Assembly: GCF_013373795.3 (NCBI RefSeq)
Contig: NZ_CP088022.1
Span: 7,688,001 to 7,752,000, forward strand
Direction of reading: 5' to 3'
Origin: Bradyrhizobium quebecense
GTDB taxonomy: Bacteria; Pseudomonadota; Alphaproteobacteria; Rhizobiales; Xanthobacteraceae
DNA: 64,000 nt
The notes under the pieces are model-generated. The model searched no databases. It was not told where the DNA came from and was given only the letters and a program-made list of their open reading frames with translations. Positions 50,756 to 59,108 of the stretch are shown piece after piece (position 1 is the stretch's first letter; the number at the start of each line of letters is the position of its first letter). The translations under genes and the position numbers were made by a program.

Positions 50756-51982
50756 ATGAGGGGCTTTGGGGTTGGGCGATCTAGGATTGGACTTGCGCTG
50801 GCATTGGCCTGCGCCGCGGGCAGCGCACGCGCGGAGATCTCCGGCAATGTCGTGCGCGTCGGCGTGCTCAACGATATTTCCGGCATCTTCCAGGACACCA
50901 ACGGCATGGGCTCGGTGGAGGCCGCGCGGATGGCGGCGGAGGATTTCAACGGCGGCGGCAAGGGCATCAAGGTCGAGATCGTCTATGCCGATCACCAGAA
51001 CAAGGCCGATGTGGGATCCGCGATCGCGCGCAAATGGCTCGATGTCGAGGGTGTCGACGCCATCGTCGACGTGCCGAACTCGGCCGTCGGCCTTGCGATC
51101 AACACCGTGCTGCGCGACAGCCGGATGACGTTCCTGGCGTCGTCGACCGCGAGCTCCGATCTCACCGGGAAGGCCTGCTCGCCCAACACCATTCAATGGG
51201 TCAATGACGCCTGGGCGACCGGCAACACCACCGCGGCCGCGATGATGCAGCGTGGCGGCAAGGACTGGTATTTTGTGACCGTCGACTACGCCCTCGGCAA
51301 AGGCATTGAAGCCGAGGCAACGAACTACATCGAGAAGCACGGCGGCAAGGTGCTGGGATCGAGCAAGCATCCGCTCGGCACCTCGGACTTCGCGTCCTTC
51401 CTGCTGCAGGCACAGAACTCGAAAGCAAAGGTGATCGGGCTCGCCAATGCCGGCGGCGACACCATCAACGCGGTGAAGCAGGCGGCCGAGTTCGGCATCC
51501 AGCAGGGCGGCCAGACCATGGTGGCGTTCCTGCTGTTCGTGAACGATGTCCACGGCATGGGCCTGAAGGTCGCACAGGGCCTGCAGCTGCTCGAGGCCTT
51601 CTACTGGGACATGAACGACGACACCCGTGCGTTCGCAAAGCGCTTCGCCGCGCGGCCCGGCATGAACGGCAAGATGCCGAGCGGCAACCAGGCCGGCGTT
51701 TACGCCTCGACGCTCGCCTATCTCAACGCGGTCGCCGCCACCGGCAGCGACGACGCCAAGGTCGTGGTGCCGCAGATGAAGACCTTCAAGGGCAAGGACA
51801 GACTGTTCGGCGAGACCACGATCCGCCAGGACGGCCGCGTCATCCACCCGATGTACCTGTTCGAGGTGAAGAAGCCGGAGGAGTCGAAGTACCCCTACGA
51901 CTATTACAAGCTGATCGCGACCATCCCGGCCGATCAGGCGTTCCGCCCGCTGGCCGATGGCGGGTGCTCACTGGTGAAATAA
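50756..51982 (+). CDS. Branched-chain/aromatic-acid type ABC substrate-binding protein
   Basis: Start at ATG 50756 with GGAGGGG upstream, giving 408 residues and a signal peptide (RSRIGLALALACAAGSARA). The LivJ-like fold has VRVGVLNDISGIFQDTNGMGSVEAARMAAEDFNGGG, ADHQNKADVGSAIARKWLDVEGVDAIVDVPNSAVGLAI and the closing strands around YFVTVDYALGKGIEAEA. In this lineage relatives often bind aromatic acids. It follows the P450 gene, which supports uptake of an aromatic substrate, but no permease or ATPase genes are near. Confidence 0.85.
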   Translation: MRGFGVGRSRIGLALALACAAGSARAEISGNVVRVGVLNDISGIFQDTNGMGSVEAARMAAEDFNGGGKGIKVEIVYADHQNKADVGSAIARKWLDVEGVDAIVDVPNSAVGLAINTVLRDSRMTFLASSTASSDLTGKACSPNTIQWVNDAWATGNTTAAAMMQRGGKDWYFVTVDYALGKGIEAEATNYIEKHGGKVLGSSKHPLGTSDFASFLLQAQNSKAKVIGLANAGGDTINAVKQAAEFGIQQGGQTMVAFLLFVNDVHGMGLKVAQGLQLLEAFYWDMNDDTRAFAKRFAARPGMNGKMPSGNQAGVYASTLAYLNAVAATGSDDAKVVVPQMKTFKGKDRLFGETTIRQDGRVIHPMYLFEVKKPEESKYPYDYYKLIATIPADQAFRPLADGGCSLVK

Positions 51983-52007
51983 AGGACGGCTGCCGCCCGC
52001 GTCTCTG

Positions 52008-52168
52008 TTCGCCTCGCCCCGCTTGCGGGGAGAGGCCGCCGCGCTCGAAGAGCGCGGCGGGTGAGGGGGACTCTCCGCGAATTGCGTTCGTGGATGGAGC
52101 CCCTCACCCCAACCCTCCAAGAGCGAGCTTCGCTCGTCTCGACCCCGTAAGAACGGGGAGAGGGAGAA
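52008..52168. repeat. Composite intergenic repeat, CTCGCCCCGC family
   Basis: CCTCGCCCCGCTTGCGGGGAG at the left; the right half is a degenerate version ending CCCCGTAAGAACGGGGAGAGG. CGAAGAGCGCGGCGGGTGAGGGGG and CCCCTCACCCCAACCC are inside. It lies between the convergent binding-protein gene and the disrupted hydrolase. Confidence 0.75.
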
Positions 52169-52172
52169 GAAA

Positions 52173-52816
52173 CTACGCCGCCTTCGGGCTCGCCGTCTTC
52201 ACCCGCCCCAGCATCTCGGCCGCCGTCATCACATGCGCGGTTGAGAACGCGAGGATCGTCAGCGTGGCGCGATGCACGTCCTCAGCGGACAGGACGCCCT
52301 GGCCGACGTCGGGATAGTCGAACGTGCCTGTCGTATCCGACAGGAAGACGACCTTGTAATTGTGGAACATGGCGTCCCGCGCGGTGGCGTGGCAGCAGTT
52401 CTCGGTGGTCGTTCCGAGATGATCACCGTCGTGATGCCCCATTCGCGCAGGATGAGGTCGAGGTCGGTGGCGAAGAACGCGCTGTAGCGGTGCTTCTTGA
52501 TGACGTGCTCGCCCGGTGCGGGCGCGAGGTCGTTGAAGATCTCGACTCCCGCGGTGCCGTCGACCAGCGATGAGCGGTCGGCGATCGGCGAATAGAGATC
52601 GTCATAGAGCCCCATATCGCTGCCGTCGCGGCGATGCACATGCGCGGTGTAGATGACGCGGATGCCCTGGTCGCGGCAGGCCTTCAGCGTCTGCGCCAGC
52701 CGCGGCACCATGGCGGCGGCCTGCGCCGAACGCAGCTTGGCGCCCTCGGCCACGAAATCGTTCTGCATGTCGACAACGATCATGACGGTTCGCGCCGGGT
52801 CGATGATTTCGCACAT
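52173..52816 (-). pseudogene. Cysteine hydrolase (isochorismatase family), frameshifted
   Basis: Two frames together make one protein. The first (from ATG 52816) has VMIVVDMQNDFVAEGAKLRS, YTAHVHRRDGSD, and FATDLDLILREWGITTVIIS. After a one-base shift near 52410-52425 the second continues with GTTTENCCHATARDAMFHNYKVVFLSD, holding the catalytic Cys, and runs to 52173. Reading TCGGAACGACC in place of a TCGG-GC-ACGACC type sequence gives the join. Catalytic Asp (VVDMQ), Lys and Cys are all still encoded, so decay is recent, or the base is a sequencing error. The family hydrolyses amides such as nicotinamide or N-carbamoyl compounds. Confidence 0.75.
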
Positions 52817-52975
52817 GGTAGCCCATGTGGTGTCTCCTCTCCTGTGGGAGACATTTTCTACCTCCGTCGCGGCGGCGGTTCTTGGCTGCGCCGGCCAGTT
52901 GCTGGACTCTGCTTGCCAGAAACGGGGGCTGGACGCAGAATATCCCCCTGCCGGGTTGGGCGGGAGCAAGGTCCG

Positions 52976-53926
52976 ATGCAGACCCCAGATCATACCGTCA
53001 TCGCGCAAACGCTTGTTGCGCCGGGTGACAGCTTCGACCGCTGGCATCACGTCACCTGCCGCGAATTCTCGCTGACCGAATGCCGCCGCGTCGCCGATGA
53101 GGCGTTTGCCGCGTCGATCTCGATCCGCAATTTCGGCCCGCTTGCGATCAACGACATCTGGTCGTCGACGCCGGCCGCCGACCGCATTCGGGTGATGCGC
53201 AGTGCGAGCGACGTCCGTCGCGACCCGCGCGATTATTTCATGCTGTGGCTCACGCTGCGCGGCGAGGTCAGCTTCGCGCAGGGCGGCCGCGAGGTGCGCA
53301 TGCGCCGGGGCGATCTCATGCTGCATGACCAGGCGCAGCCATTCACGCTCGAATTCACCCCGAGCGCGCGTTCGATCATGGTGTCGATCCCGCGGCCGCT
53401 GCTGCTCGCGCGGCTGCCGGATGCGCAGCGGCTGACGGCACGGCGGGTCGGCAACGCGTCGAAAGTGGGCGCGCTGGCGGGATCGTTGATCCGCCGGCTG
53501 ACGCGGCTCGATGACGACGCCGGGCCTGCGGCGATAAGGCTTGGCGCCTCAATGCTCGATATTTTCGCGACGACGCTCCAGACCGAACTGACGGACGATG
53601 TGCCGCGGCGCGGCGACGAACGGCTGGCGCGGGCCAAGGCCTATATCCTGGCTCATCTCGACGATCCCGGACTCGATCTCGATACGATCGCCATCGCGCA
53701 GAACATGGCGCCGCGCACGCTCAATCGCCTGTTCGCGCGCGAAGGCACGACGCCGATCCGCTGGCTCTGGCAGCAGCGCCTCGCCGGCGCCTATCAGGCG
53801 CTGGCCGAACGGCGCTTCAGCCACGTCACCGATGCGGCGCTCAGCTTCGGCTTCAGCGACGTCTCGCATTTCAGCCGCGCCTTCAAGGCCGCGTTCGGCC
53901 GCTCGCCGCATCAGGTGATGGGCTGA
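52976..53926 (+). CDS. AraC family regulator
   Basis: A 316-residue regulator. I start at ATG 52976 with AAGG four bases upstream; the frame extends to 52634. The N-terminal cupin-like AraC_binding_2 domain (about 20-185) includes FMLWLTLRGEVSFAQGGREVRMRRGDLMLHDQAQPF. The C-terminal pair of HTH motifs is LDLDTIAIAQNMAPRTLNRLFAREGTTPIRWL and SHVTDAALSFGFSDVSHFSRAFKAAFGRSP. It is divergent from the disrupted hydrolase, which it may regulate. Confidence 0.88.
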   Translation: MQTPDHTVIAQTLVAPGDSFDRWHHVTCREFSLTECRRVADEAFAASISIRNFGPLAINDIWSSTPAADRIRVMRSASDVRRDPRDYFMLWLTLRGEVSFAQGGREVRMRRGDLMLHDQAQPFTLEFTPSARSIMVSIPRPLLLARLPDAQRLTARRVGNASKVGALAGSLIRRLTRLDDDAGPAAIRLGASMLDIFATTLQTELTDDVPRRGDERLARAKAYILAHLDDPGLDLDTIAIAQNMAPRTLNRLFAREGTTPIRWLWQQRLAGAYQALAERRFSHVTDAALSFGFSDVSHFSRAFKAAFGRSPHQVMG

Positions 53927-54083
53927 CGCTGTATCCGTCAGTGCAGCAGCGCGGCGGCATGGAGCGATTGCAATCCGTCAACCGGTTCGCATTCTGCTCC
54001 GCTTTATCCGGCCCGCCTCGCGCACAAGGCGAGAAGCGTGCCGGGATCGGCAGCACCCGATGCTGCGTGCAGCACCAAAGATG

Positions 54084-54536
54084 TTATTTCGGCGGAGGCG
54101 CCTTCGGAAAGGCCGACACCATCCGGATCTTCCAGTTTCCGCCCTGGTTGATATACGCGCCGGTCCAGCGGCCAACCACATCAAGCGGCTCGCCATTCTG
54201 GTTCTTGCCGGTGATGTGATATTCGCCGGTCGCGAGAGCCGTATCGGTGCCCAGCGGCATGGCCTCGTCGACCGTTATCTCATTGTGGTTGAACCCGGCC
54301 TTGAAGATGCCTTCGTAGGTCTTGGCAATGTCGGTGTGCGACCCGGTGGCATTGACGACCATGCCGCCCGGCGCATAGAGCGCAGCGATTCCGGCACCAT
54401 TCTGCTTGTTGAAGTTGTCGGCGTAGGCCGCCGCGACTTTCTCGAATTGTTGCTTCAGACTTTCGTCGCCAGCGGGCGCGGCCGCAGGCATCGCGAGCAA
54501 CGCAATGAACAGATATAAGGCGGAAGACATTCGCAT
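54084..54536 (-). CDS. Secreted SnoaL-like (DUF4440/SgcJ-type) protein
   Basis: A 150-residue protein with a Sec signal (SSALYLFIALLAMPAAAPA). The mature part is NTF2-like: FEKVAAAYADNFNKQNGAGIAALYAPGGMVVN, YEGIFKAGFNHNEITVDE, and GRWTGAYINQGGNWKIRMVSAF. Such small proteins bind hydrophobic ligands or act as isomerases; function here is unknown. It reads away from the tannase-family gene's end with 230 bases between. Confidence 0.78.
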   Translation of the reverse strand: MRMSSALYLFIALLAMPAAAPAGDESLKQQFEKVAAAYADNFNKQNGAGIAALYAPGGMVVNATGSHTDIAKTYEGIFKAGFNHNEITVDEAMPLGTDTALATGEYHITGKNQNGEPLDVVGRWTGAYINQGGNWKIRMVSAFPKAPPPK

Positions 54537-54770
54537 TGCATTCCCTCCCTAAAATCATTGTTGAGTATCTGTCTCGGCCAGCCGGGACCGCGATGGTGTA
54601 GCACATCGGCCATCGATGAGAGTTGCCGGCTCGCCGCGATACGGCAATGCCGCTGGCTAAGAGGGAGTAGTCCCGCCGGCGGAGCCGCGGGGCTCCACGA
54701 TCGCCGCATGCGCTGCTGCGCTCGCGCGGCACAAGGAGAGCCACGATCCGAAGTTGTGAGGAAGCTTACC
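54537..54770. other. Spacer before the SnoaL-like gene
   Basis: About 230 bases with no convincing gene. It must contain the promoter of the SnoaL-like gene and the 3' end of the tannase-family transcript. GGCGGAGCCGCGGGGCTCC near 54680 can form a short hairpin. Confidence 0.3.
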
Positions 54771-56438
54771 TCACGGCGCGCACGCAAAACTCGACGCCGC
54801 GGTGACCGGTCCCGCTTTGTAATGCGGCCAGGCCGGCCAGCGGCACAATGGCAGCGCGCGGAGGGTGTCGAAGGCCGGCGCCTCGGTCTTCTGCTCGCGC
54901 ACTTCGAGATCGCCGGGCGCCTTGCCGTTCTCGACCCAGTCGACCAGCACGGCCAGCATGTCGACATTGGCGGGTGCGCCGGAGCCGACATGGTCGACGC
55001 CGGGCGCAGTGTAGAGCCGGGCGAACTCCGCGACCTTGTCCTTGCCGAGCGTCTTCTCGACGTTCTCGAAGTAGCGGATGCCGGCATAGGGGCTTTGCGC
55101 GTAGTCGGCCATGTGCTCGAGGATCACGAGCTTGCCACCGCGTGCGTGGAAGCGCGTGAGGTCCGGATCGGTGGAATCCATCAGCGCGGAGACTGCCAGC
55201 ACGCGCGCCTTGTGGTCCTCGGGCTTGTAGGTCGTGACGTCGAGCTTCGGATCGCGGGCGAAGACATATTGAATGCCGCCGGCGCCGTAGATCCAGGCGA
55301 TGCCGTTGGGCGGTGCGGGTGGCTGCGCCGGCGCCGTGGTGCCGAGCCACCAGGCCTTCCAGCCGCCGGTCGGGCCGAATGCGGGCGTATTCTCGCCCGA
55401 CACGCCCCAGCCTGGATAGTCGTCGAGGCCGTTGGTGAGCGGGAACGAGAATTTGTACGGCGAATGTAGCGTTTCGATCGCGGCGACCTGCTTGTCGGTC
55501 AGGCAGTCGTCGCCGCTGTGGCCCGCGGCGCATGCCAGCGTGGCCGGCTTGAACGCGGCCTTGCAGCCGACGGGATCCTGCACCAGCGCGTCATCGGAGC
55601 CGTCCTGCGTGTCGCAGGCCTTCAGCACGGCGTCGGCCACGAGTTTGACCTGCGCCGGTCGAATCCAGCCGTCGCCCATCGTCACGAGGCCGGAGCGGGT
55701 GCCGGCGTGCTGCAACCCGACCCAGTTGATCACGGGTACGCGCGCGAAGATGCCGTCGAAATCGTCGGGATAGCGCTGCGCCATGGTCAGCGCCTCCCGG
55801 CCGCCTTCGGACGATCCCATGAAATACATCTTCGCCGGCGGCTTGCCGTAGGCGCGGACCGTCAGCGCCCGCGCGGCGTCGCGCACCTTCTTGTAGGCCT
55901 TGTGCGAAAAATTCTCGAACGCCTCGTCGTTGAGCGCGAACAGCTGCGGCGGCTCGCCGGGCTTCTGCTCGTGGCCGGAGTCGGTGCCGACGGTGACGAA
56001 GCCGAGCGCCAGCGGCGAGGCCTTGTCGAAGGGATAGGCCGGCGGCAGGCCGAGGCCTGATATCAGCACGCCGTTGAAGCCGCCGCCGCCATATTGCAGT
56101 GAGCGGCCGTTCCACTCCACTGGCAGGTTGACCTCGAATTTGATCGGCGGCGCCGTTGGATCGGCGGGATCGATATGGGCGAGCACCTTGCAGAAGGCGG
56201 GATTGGCCGGCGTGATGCGCGCCGCCGGCGTCGGCGCCTTGTCGGCGACCGAGAGCGGCGTCGGCGTCTGCAGCGTTGCCGTGTCGATCCTGACCGCACC
56301 GTCGGCCAGGCCGGCAAGCCCGCTACAGGTCGCGGCGGGGTCGCCGGGCATTTTGATGTCGGCGGCCTCTGCCCATGCTCCGGCCGTCGGCGTGACAAGC
56401 CAGGCCGCGAGCGCGATCGCAGGCGCATCGATCCGCAT
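54771..56438 (-). CDS. Tannase/feruloyl esterase family hydrolase, secreted
   Basis: A 555-residue alpha/beta hydrolase with a signal peptide (APAIALAAWLVTPTAGAWA). The family pattern is visible: VNLPVEWNGRSLQYGGGGFNG, VTVGTDSGHE, the nucleophile elbow YFMGSSEGGREALTMAQRYP (Ser in G-S-S-E-G), and VPVINWVGLQ. Paired Cys (CDTQDGSDDALVQDPVGC) suggest the calcium-binding lid region of this family, and the catalytic His near the C-terminus is in DHVGSGAPAN. It would release ferulate or gallate from esters outside the cytoplasm, which suits the nearby feruloyl-CoA synthase. Actual substrate is not known. Confidence 0.85.
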   Translation of the reverse strand: MRIDAPAIALAAWLVTPTAGAWAEAADIKMPGDPAATCSGLAGLADGAVRIDTATLQTPTPLSVADKAPTPAARITPANPAFCKVLAHIDPADPTAPPIKFEVNLPVEWNGRSLQYGGGGFNGVLISGLGLPPAYPFDKASPLALGFVTVGTDSGHEQKPGEPPQLFALNDEAFENFSHKAYKKVRDAARALTVRAYGKPPAKMYFMGSSEGGREALTMAQRYPDDFDGIFARVPVINWVGLQHAGTRSGLVTMGDGWIRPAQVKLVADAVLKACDTQDGSDDALVQDPVGCKAAFKPATLACAAGHSGDDCLTDKQVAAIETLHSPYKFSFPLTNGLDDYPGWGVSGENTPAFGPTGGWKAWWLGTTAPAQPPAPPNGIAWIYGAGGIQYVFARDPKLDVTTYKPEDHKARVLAVSALMDSTDPDLTRFHARGGKLVILEHMADYAQSPYAGIRYFENVEKTLGKDKVAEFARLYTAPGVDHVGSGAPANVDMLAVLVDWVENGKAPGDLEVREQKTEAPAFDTLRALPLCRWPAWPHYKAGPVTAASSFACAP

Positions 56439-56523
56439 CGTTTTCCTCCCGTATGATCGTTGCTACGGCAAGTATTTCACCCGCGGCATCGGCGCACAAT
56501 GGTGGCAATAGTCGGGTGAGCGG

Positions 56524-57075
56524 TCAGTCGCCCAATTCGTTTCGGGTCGTGCGAAGAATGTCGTCCGACAGCTTGGGGTCGCTCACGGCGCGGGCGAGCA
56601 CCAGTGCTCCGACCAGGGAGGCCATGGTCGCGAGCGCCTTCTCCTCGCGCTGCCGTGGCCTCAGGCCGGACTGCATTCGCCGGCTCAGCAGGGACATCAT
56701 GCCGCGCACTCCGGCCGTGAACCGCTCTCTGACCGCCATGCCTTGGCGCGGGATCTCACAACATAACGCTGCGAAAGGGCAGCCGCTTCCCGGTTGGTCG
56801 CGATGCGCCGGCGACAGGTATTCCGAGACATAGTCGCCGAGCGCAGCTTCCTCGGACACATCCCGTCCCTTGGACGCGATCGCGTGAGTCACGGCTTCCT
56901 CGACAAGCCGTTCCTTTGAGCCGAACTGACTGTACAGGCTGCCGTGAGTCATCCCGGCCGCCTCGGTCAGCGCGTCGACACTGGCGCCGGAGATGCCGTG
57001 CTCCCGCATGAGGCGGGAGGCCGCCTCGAGAATCCGTTCGCGGTTTTGGGCCGCCTTTTCTTTTGAAACGCGCAT
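56524..57075 (-). CDS. TetR/AcrR family regulator
   Basis: Start placed at ATG 57075 (183 residues); the frame continues to 57126. The N-terminal HTH (about 8-55) reads AQNRERILEAASRLMREHGISGASVDALTEAAGMTHGSLYSQFGSKERLVEEAV, a standard TetR domain. The ligand-binding part has a Cys-rich motif (GCPFAALCCEIPRQG) seen in a TetR subgroup near oxidoreductases. It is divergent from the SDR/MDR genes, with CGATCGT boxes between them. Confidence 0.88.
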   Translation of the reverse strand: MRVSKEKAAQNRERILEAASRLMREHGISGASVDALTEAAGMTHGSLYSQFGSKERLVEEAVTHAIASKGRDVSEEAALGDYVSEYLSPAHRDQPGSGCPFAALCCEIPRQGMAVRERFTAGVRGMMSLLSRRMQSGLRPRQREEKALATMASLVGALVLARAVSDPKLSDDILRTTRNELGD

Positions 57076-57116
57076 GATGCGGATCCCCCTCCCCCCCGGT
57101 CTTGACAATATAATAG

Positions 57117-57148
57117 CGATCGTCATCTATATCAATAGTTACGATCGT
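57117..57148. promoter_or_regulatory. Paired CGATCGT boxes, candidate TetR operator
   Basis: CGATCGT occurs at 57117-57123 and 57142-57148, 25 bases apart, in the divergent region between the TetR gene and the SDR gene. The flanks are loosely symmetric (ATAGCGATCGT and ACGATCGTAAT), so the boxes could be two dimer sites. TTGACA lies at 57102-57107 near them. Confidence 0.4.
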
Positions 57149-57192
57149 AATCAAAGCGGATTTGAGAACCGCCGGCGTTATCGGAGAAGCTC

Positions 57193-58051
57193 ATGAATGG
57201 CATCGGACCAAAGATTGCCCTCGTCACCGGCGCCTCGTCAGGCATCGGAGAGGCCGTCGCCCAACGGCTCGCTGAAGCCGGCTACGAGGTCTACGGCACC
57301 AGCCGACGGAGAGCCAAGCCAGGCAAGCGATCGTTCGAGATGTTGCCGCTCGACGTGACCAGTGATGAATCGGTGGAAGCCGCTGTCAGCGAAGTGATGC
57401 GGCGCGACGGCCGCATCGACCTGCTGGTGAACAACGCCGGCTTCGGCGTCGCGCCCGCCGGCGCGGAGGAGAGTTCGATCGAGCAGGCCCGCTCGATCTT
57501 CGAGACCAATTTCTTCGGATTGATCCGGATGACGCGCGCCGTTGTGCCTCACATGCGGCGCCAGGGGAGCGGCCGCATCGTCAATATCGGCTCCGTGCTG
57601 GGCTTCCTGCCGATGCCCTATGGCGCACTCTATGCCGCAACCAAGCACGCGGTGGAGGGCTATTCGGAATCGCTCGACCATGAGTTGCGCACCAGGGGCA
57701 TCCGCGTCTCGGTGATCGAGCCGGCATACATGCGGAACGTCGTTCGACGCGAACTTCATGGAGGCGGATGCCAAGCTCGACGAGTACCGTGAGGCTCGTA
57801 CGGGCATGAACAAGAGGCTGGGCGAGGTGATGGCAACGGCCGAGCAGCCCAGCGTCGTGGCGGACACCGTGCTGAAGGCCGCCAGCGCAACGCACCCGAA
57901 ACTGCGATACGCGGCCGGCAAGCTTGCGAACCGTCTGCGCCTGCTGCGCCGATTTGCGCCCCAAGGCCTGGTGGATGCCGGGATTCGAAAGGACCTCCGG
58001 CTCGATGTGCCGGCGGCATCGCAGCCCAACCGCACTGCGCGGGCTTTCTGA
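57193..58051 (+). pseudogene. Short-chain dehydrogenase/reductase, frameshifted
   Basis: The first part has the classical SDR motifs: TGASSGIGEA (about 12-21), NNAGFG, and the catalytic S and Y-x3-K in IVNIGSVLG...GALYAATKHAVEG. Near 57735 an extra A appears in CGGAACGTCG: removing it gives Y-M-R-T-S-F-D-A-N-F-M-E-A-D, continuing into the frame that runs from 57758 to 58051 (SRRAFAPQG-type tail). So the intact gene is about 285 codons, cut by one base. Active-site residues are all in the first part, but the C-terminal substrate region is lost unless the base is an error. Confidence 0.8.
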
Positions 58052-58104
58052 CCGCTGAAGCGTCGCCTCCTGCCACCGCCATGAACCTTCGAACCGAGAG
58101 CAAA

Positions 58105-59106
58105 ATGAGAGCACTTGTCTTCAAGCGCTACGGCAAGCCGGATCAGGTGGCGATTGTCGATATCCCTCGGCCAATGCCGAAGCCGAATGAAATTCTGGTT
58201 CAGGTTCACGCAGCTGGCTTGAACCCGATCGACAACATGATTCCGAAAGGGACGTTCAAGCCCATCCTTCGATTTCGACTGCCGGCCATGCTGGGCAGCG
58301 ATCTGGCGGGCGTTGTCGTCGAAGTGGGAAGCCGCGTGACTCGCATCAAGCCGGGCGACGCCGTCTTTGCCAGCATCTTCGATCTCGGAACGGGCGCGCT
58401 CGCCGAATTTGCGCGCGTGCCGGAGGATGCCGCCGCGCTCAAGCCTCCGAACCTGGACTTCGTGCAGGCCGCATCGGTTCCGATGGTCGGCCTGACGTCG
58501 TGGCAGGCGCTCAAGGATCGCGCCCGTCTCAAGCCCGGCCAGAAGGTGTTTATCCCCGCGGGCGCCGGCGGCATCGGCACCTTCGCGATCCAACTTGCGA
58601 AGTACCTCGGAGCGATGGTTGCGACGACCACGAGCACGGGGAATGTGGATCTGGTCCGGAGCCTCGGTGCCGACGAGGTGATCGACTACAAGAAACAGCA
58701 ATTCGAGGAGGTGCTGCAGGACTACGACGCCGTGCTGGGCACGGTCAGGGGCGATGCGATCGAGAAATCGCTTCGGATTTTGAAGCCAGGCAGCATCGTT
58801 GCTTCGCTCGTCGGCCCACCAGACGCTGCGTTCGCTCAAGCCCGAGGGATGAACTACTTCATGGTGTTCCTGTTCGGATTGCTGAGCCGTAAAATCATTC
58901 GCCGCGCCAGAAGGCGCGGCGTCGCATATTCGTTCCTGTTCGTGCATCCCGACGGTAGGCAACTTGCCGAGATCGGCGAGCTACTCAAGGCGGGGCGCAT
59001 CCGGCCGGTGATCGACAGGGTATTTCCGTTCGAACAGGCCAAGCAGGCGCTCGCATATCTCGAAACCGGCCGAGCCAAGGGCAAGGTGGTTGTTCAGATG
59101 ATGTAA
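58105..59106 (+). CDS. Zinc-independent MDR (quinone oxidoreductase-like) NAD(P)H enzyme
   Basis: A 333-residue MDR protein from ATG 58105; a second start at 58081 would add eight residues. The N-terminal GroES-like domain has AAGLNPIDNMIPKG and GSDLAGVVVEVGSRVTRIKPGDAVF. The nucleotide-binding Rossmann motif is GAGGIGTFAIQLAKYLGA. The Cys/His zinc ligands of alcohol dehydrogenases are absent, as in quinone oxidoreductases. It reads after the disrupted SDR gene, probably in the same TetR-controlled operon; substrate unknown. Confidence 0.88.
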   Translation: MRALVFKRYGKPDQVAIVDIPRPMPKPNEILVQVHAAGLNPIDNMIPKGTFKPILRFRLPAMLGSDLAGVVVEVGSRVTRIKPGDAVFASIFDLGTGALAEFARVPEDAAALKPPNLDFVQAASVPMVGLTSWQALKDRARLKPGQKVFIPAGAGGIGTFAIQLAKYLGAMVATTTSTGNVDLVRSLGADEVIDYKKQQFEEVLQDYDAVLGTVRGDAIEKSLRILKPGSIVASLVGPPDAAFAQARGMNYFMVFLFGLLSRKIIRRARRRGVAYSFLFVHPDGRQLAEIGELLKAGRIRPVIDRVFPFEQAKQALAYLETGRAKGKVVVQMM

Positions 59107-59108
59107 TG

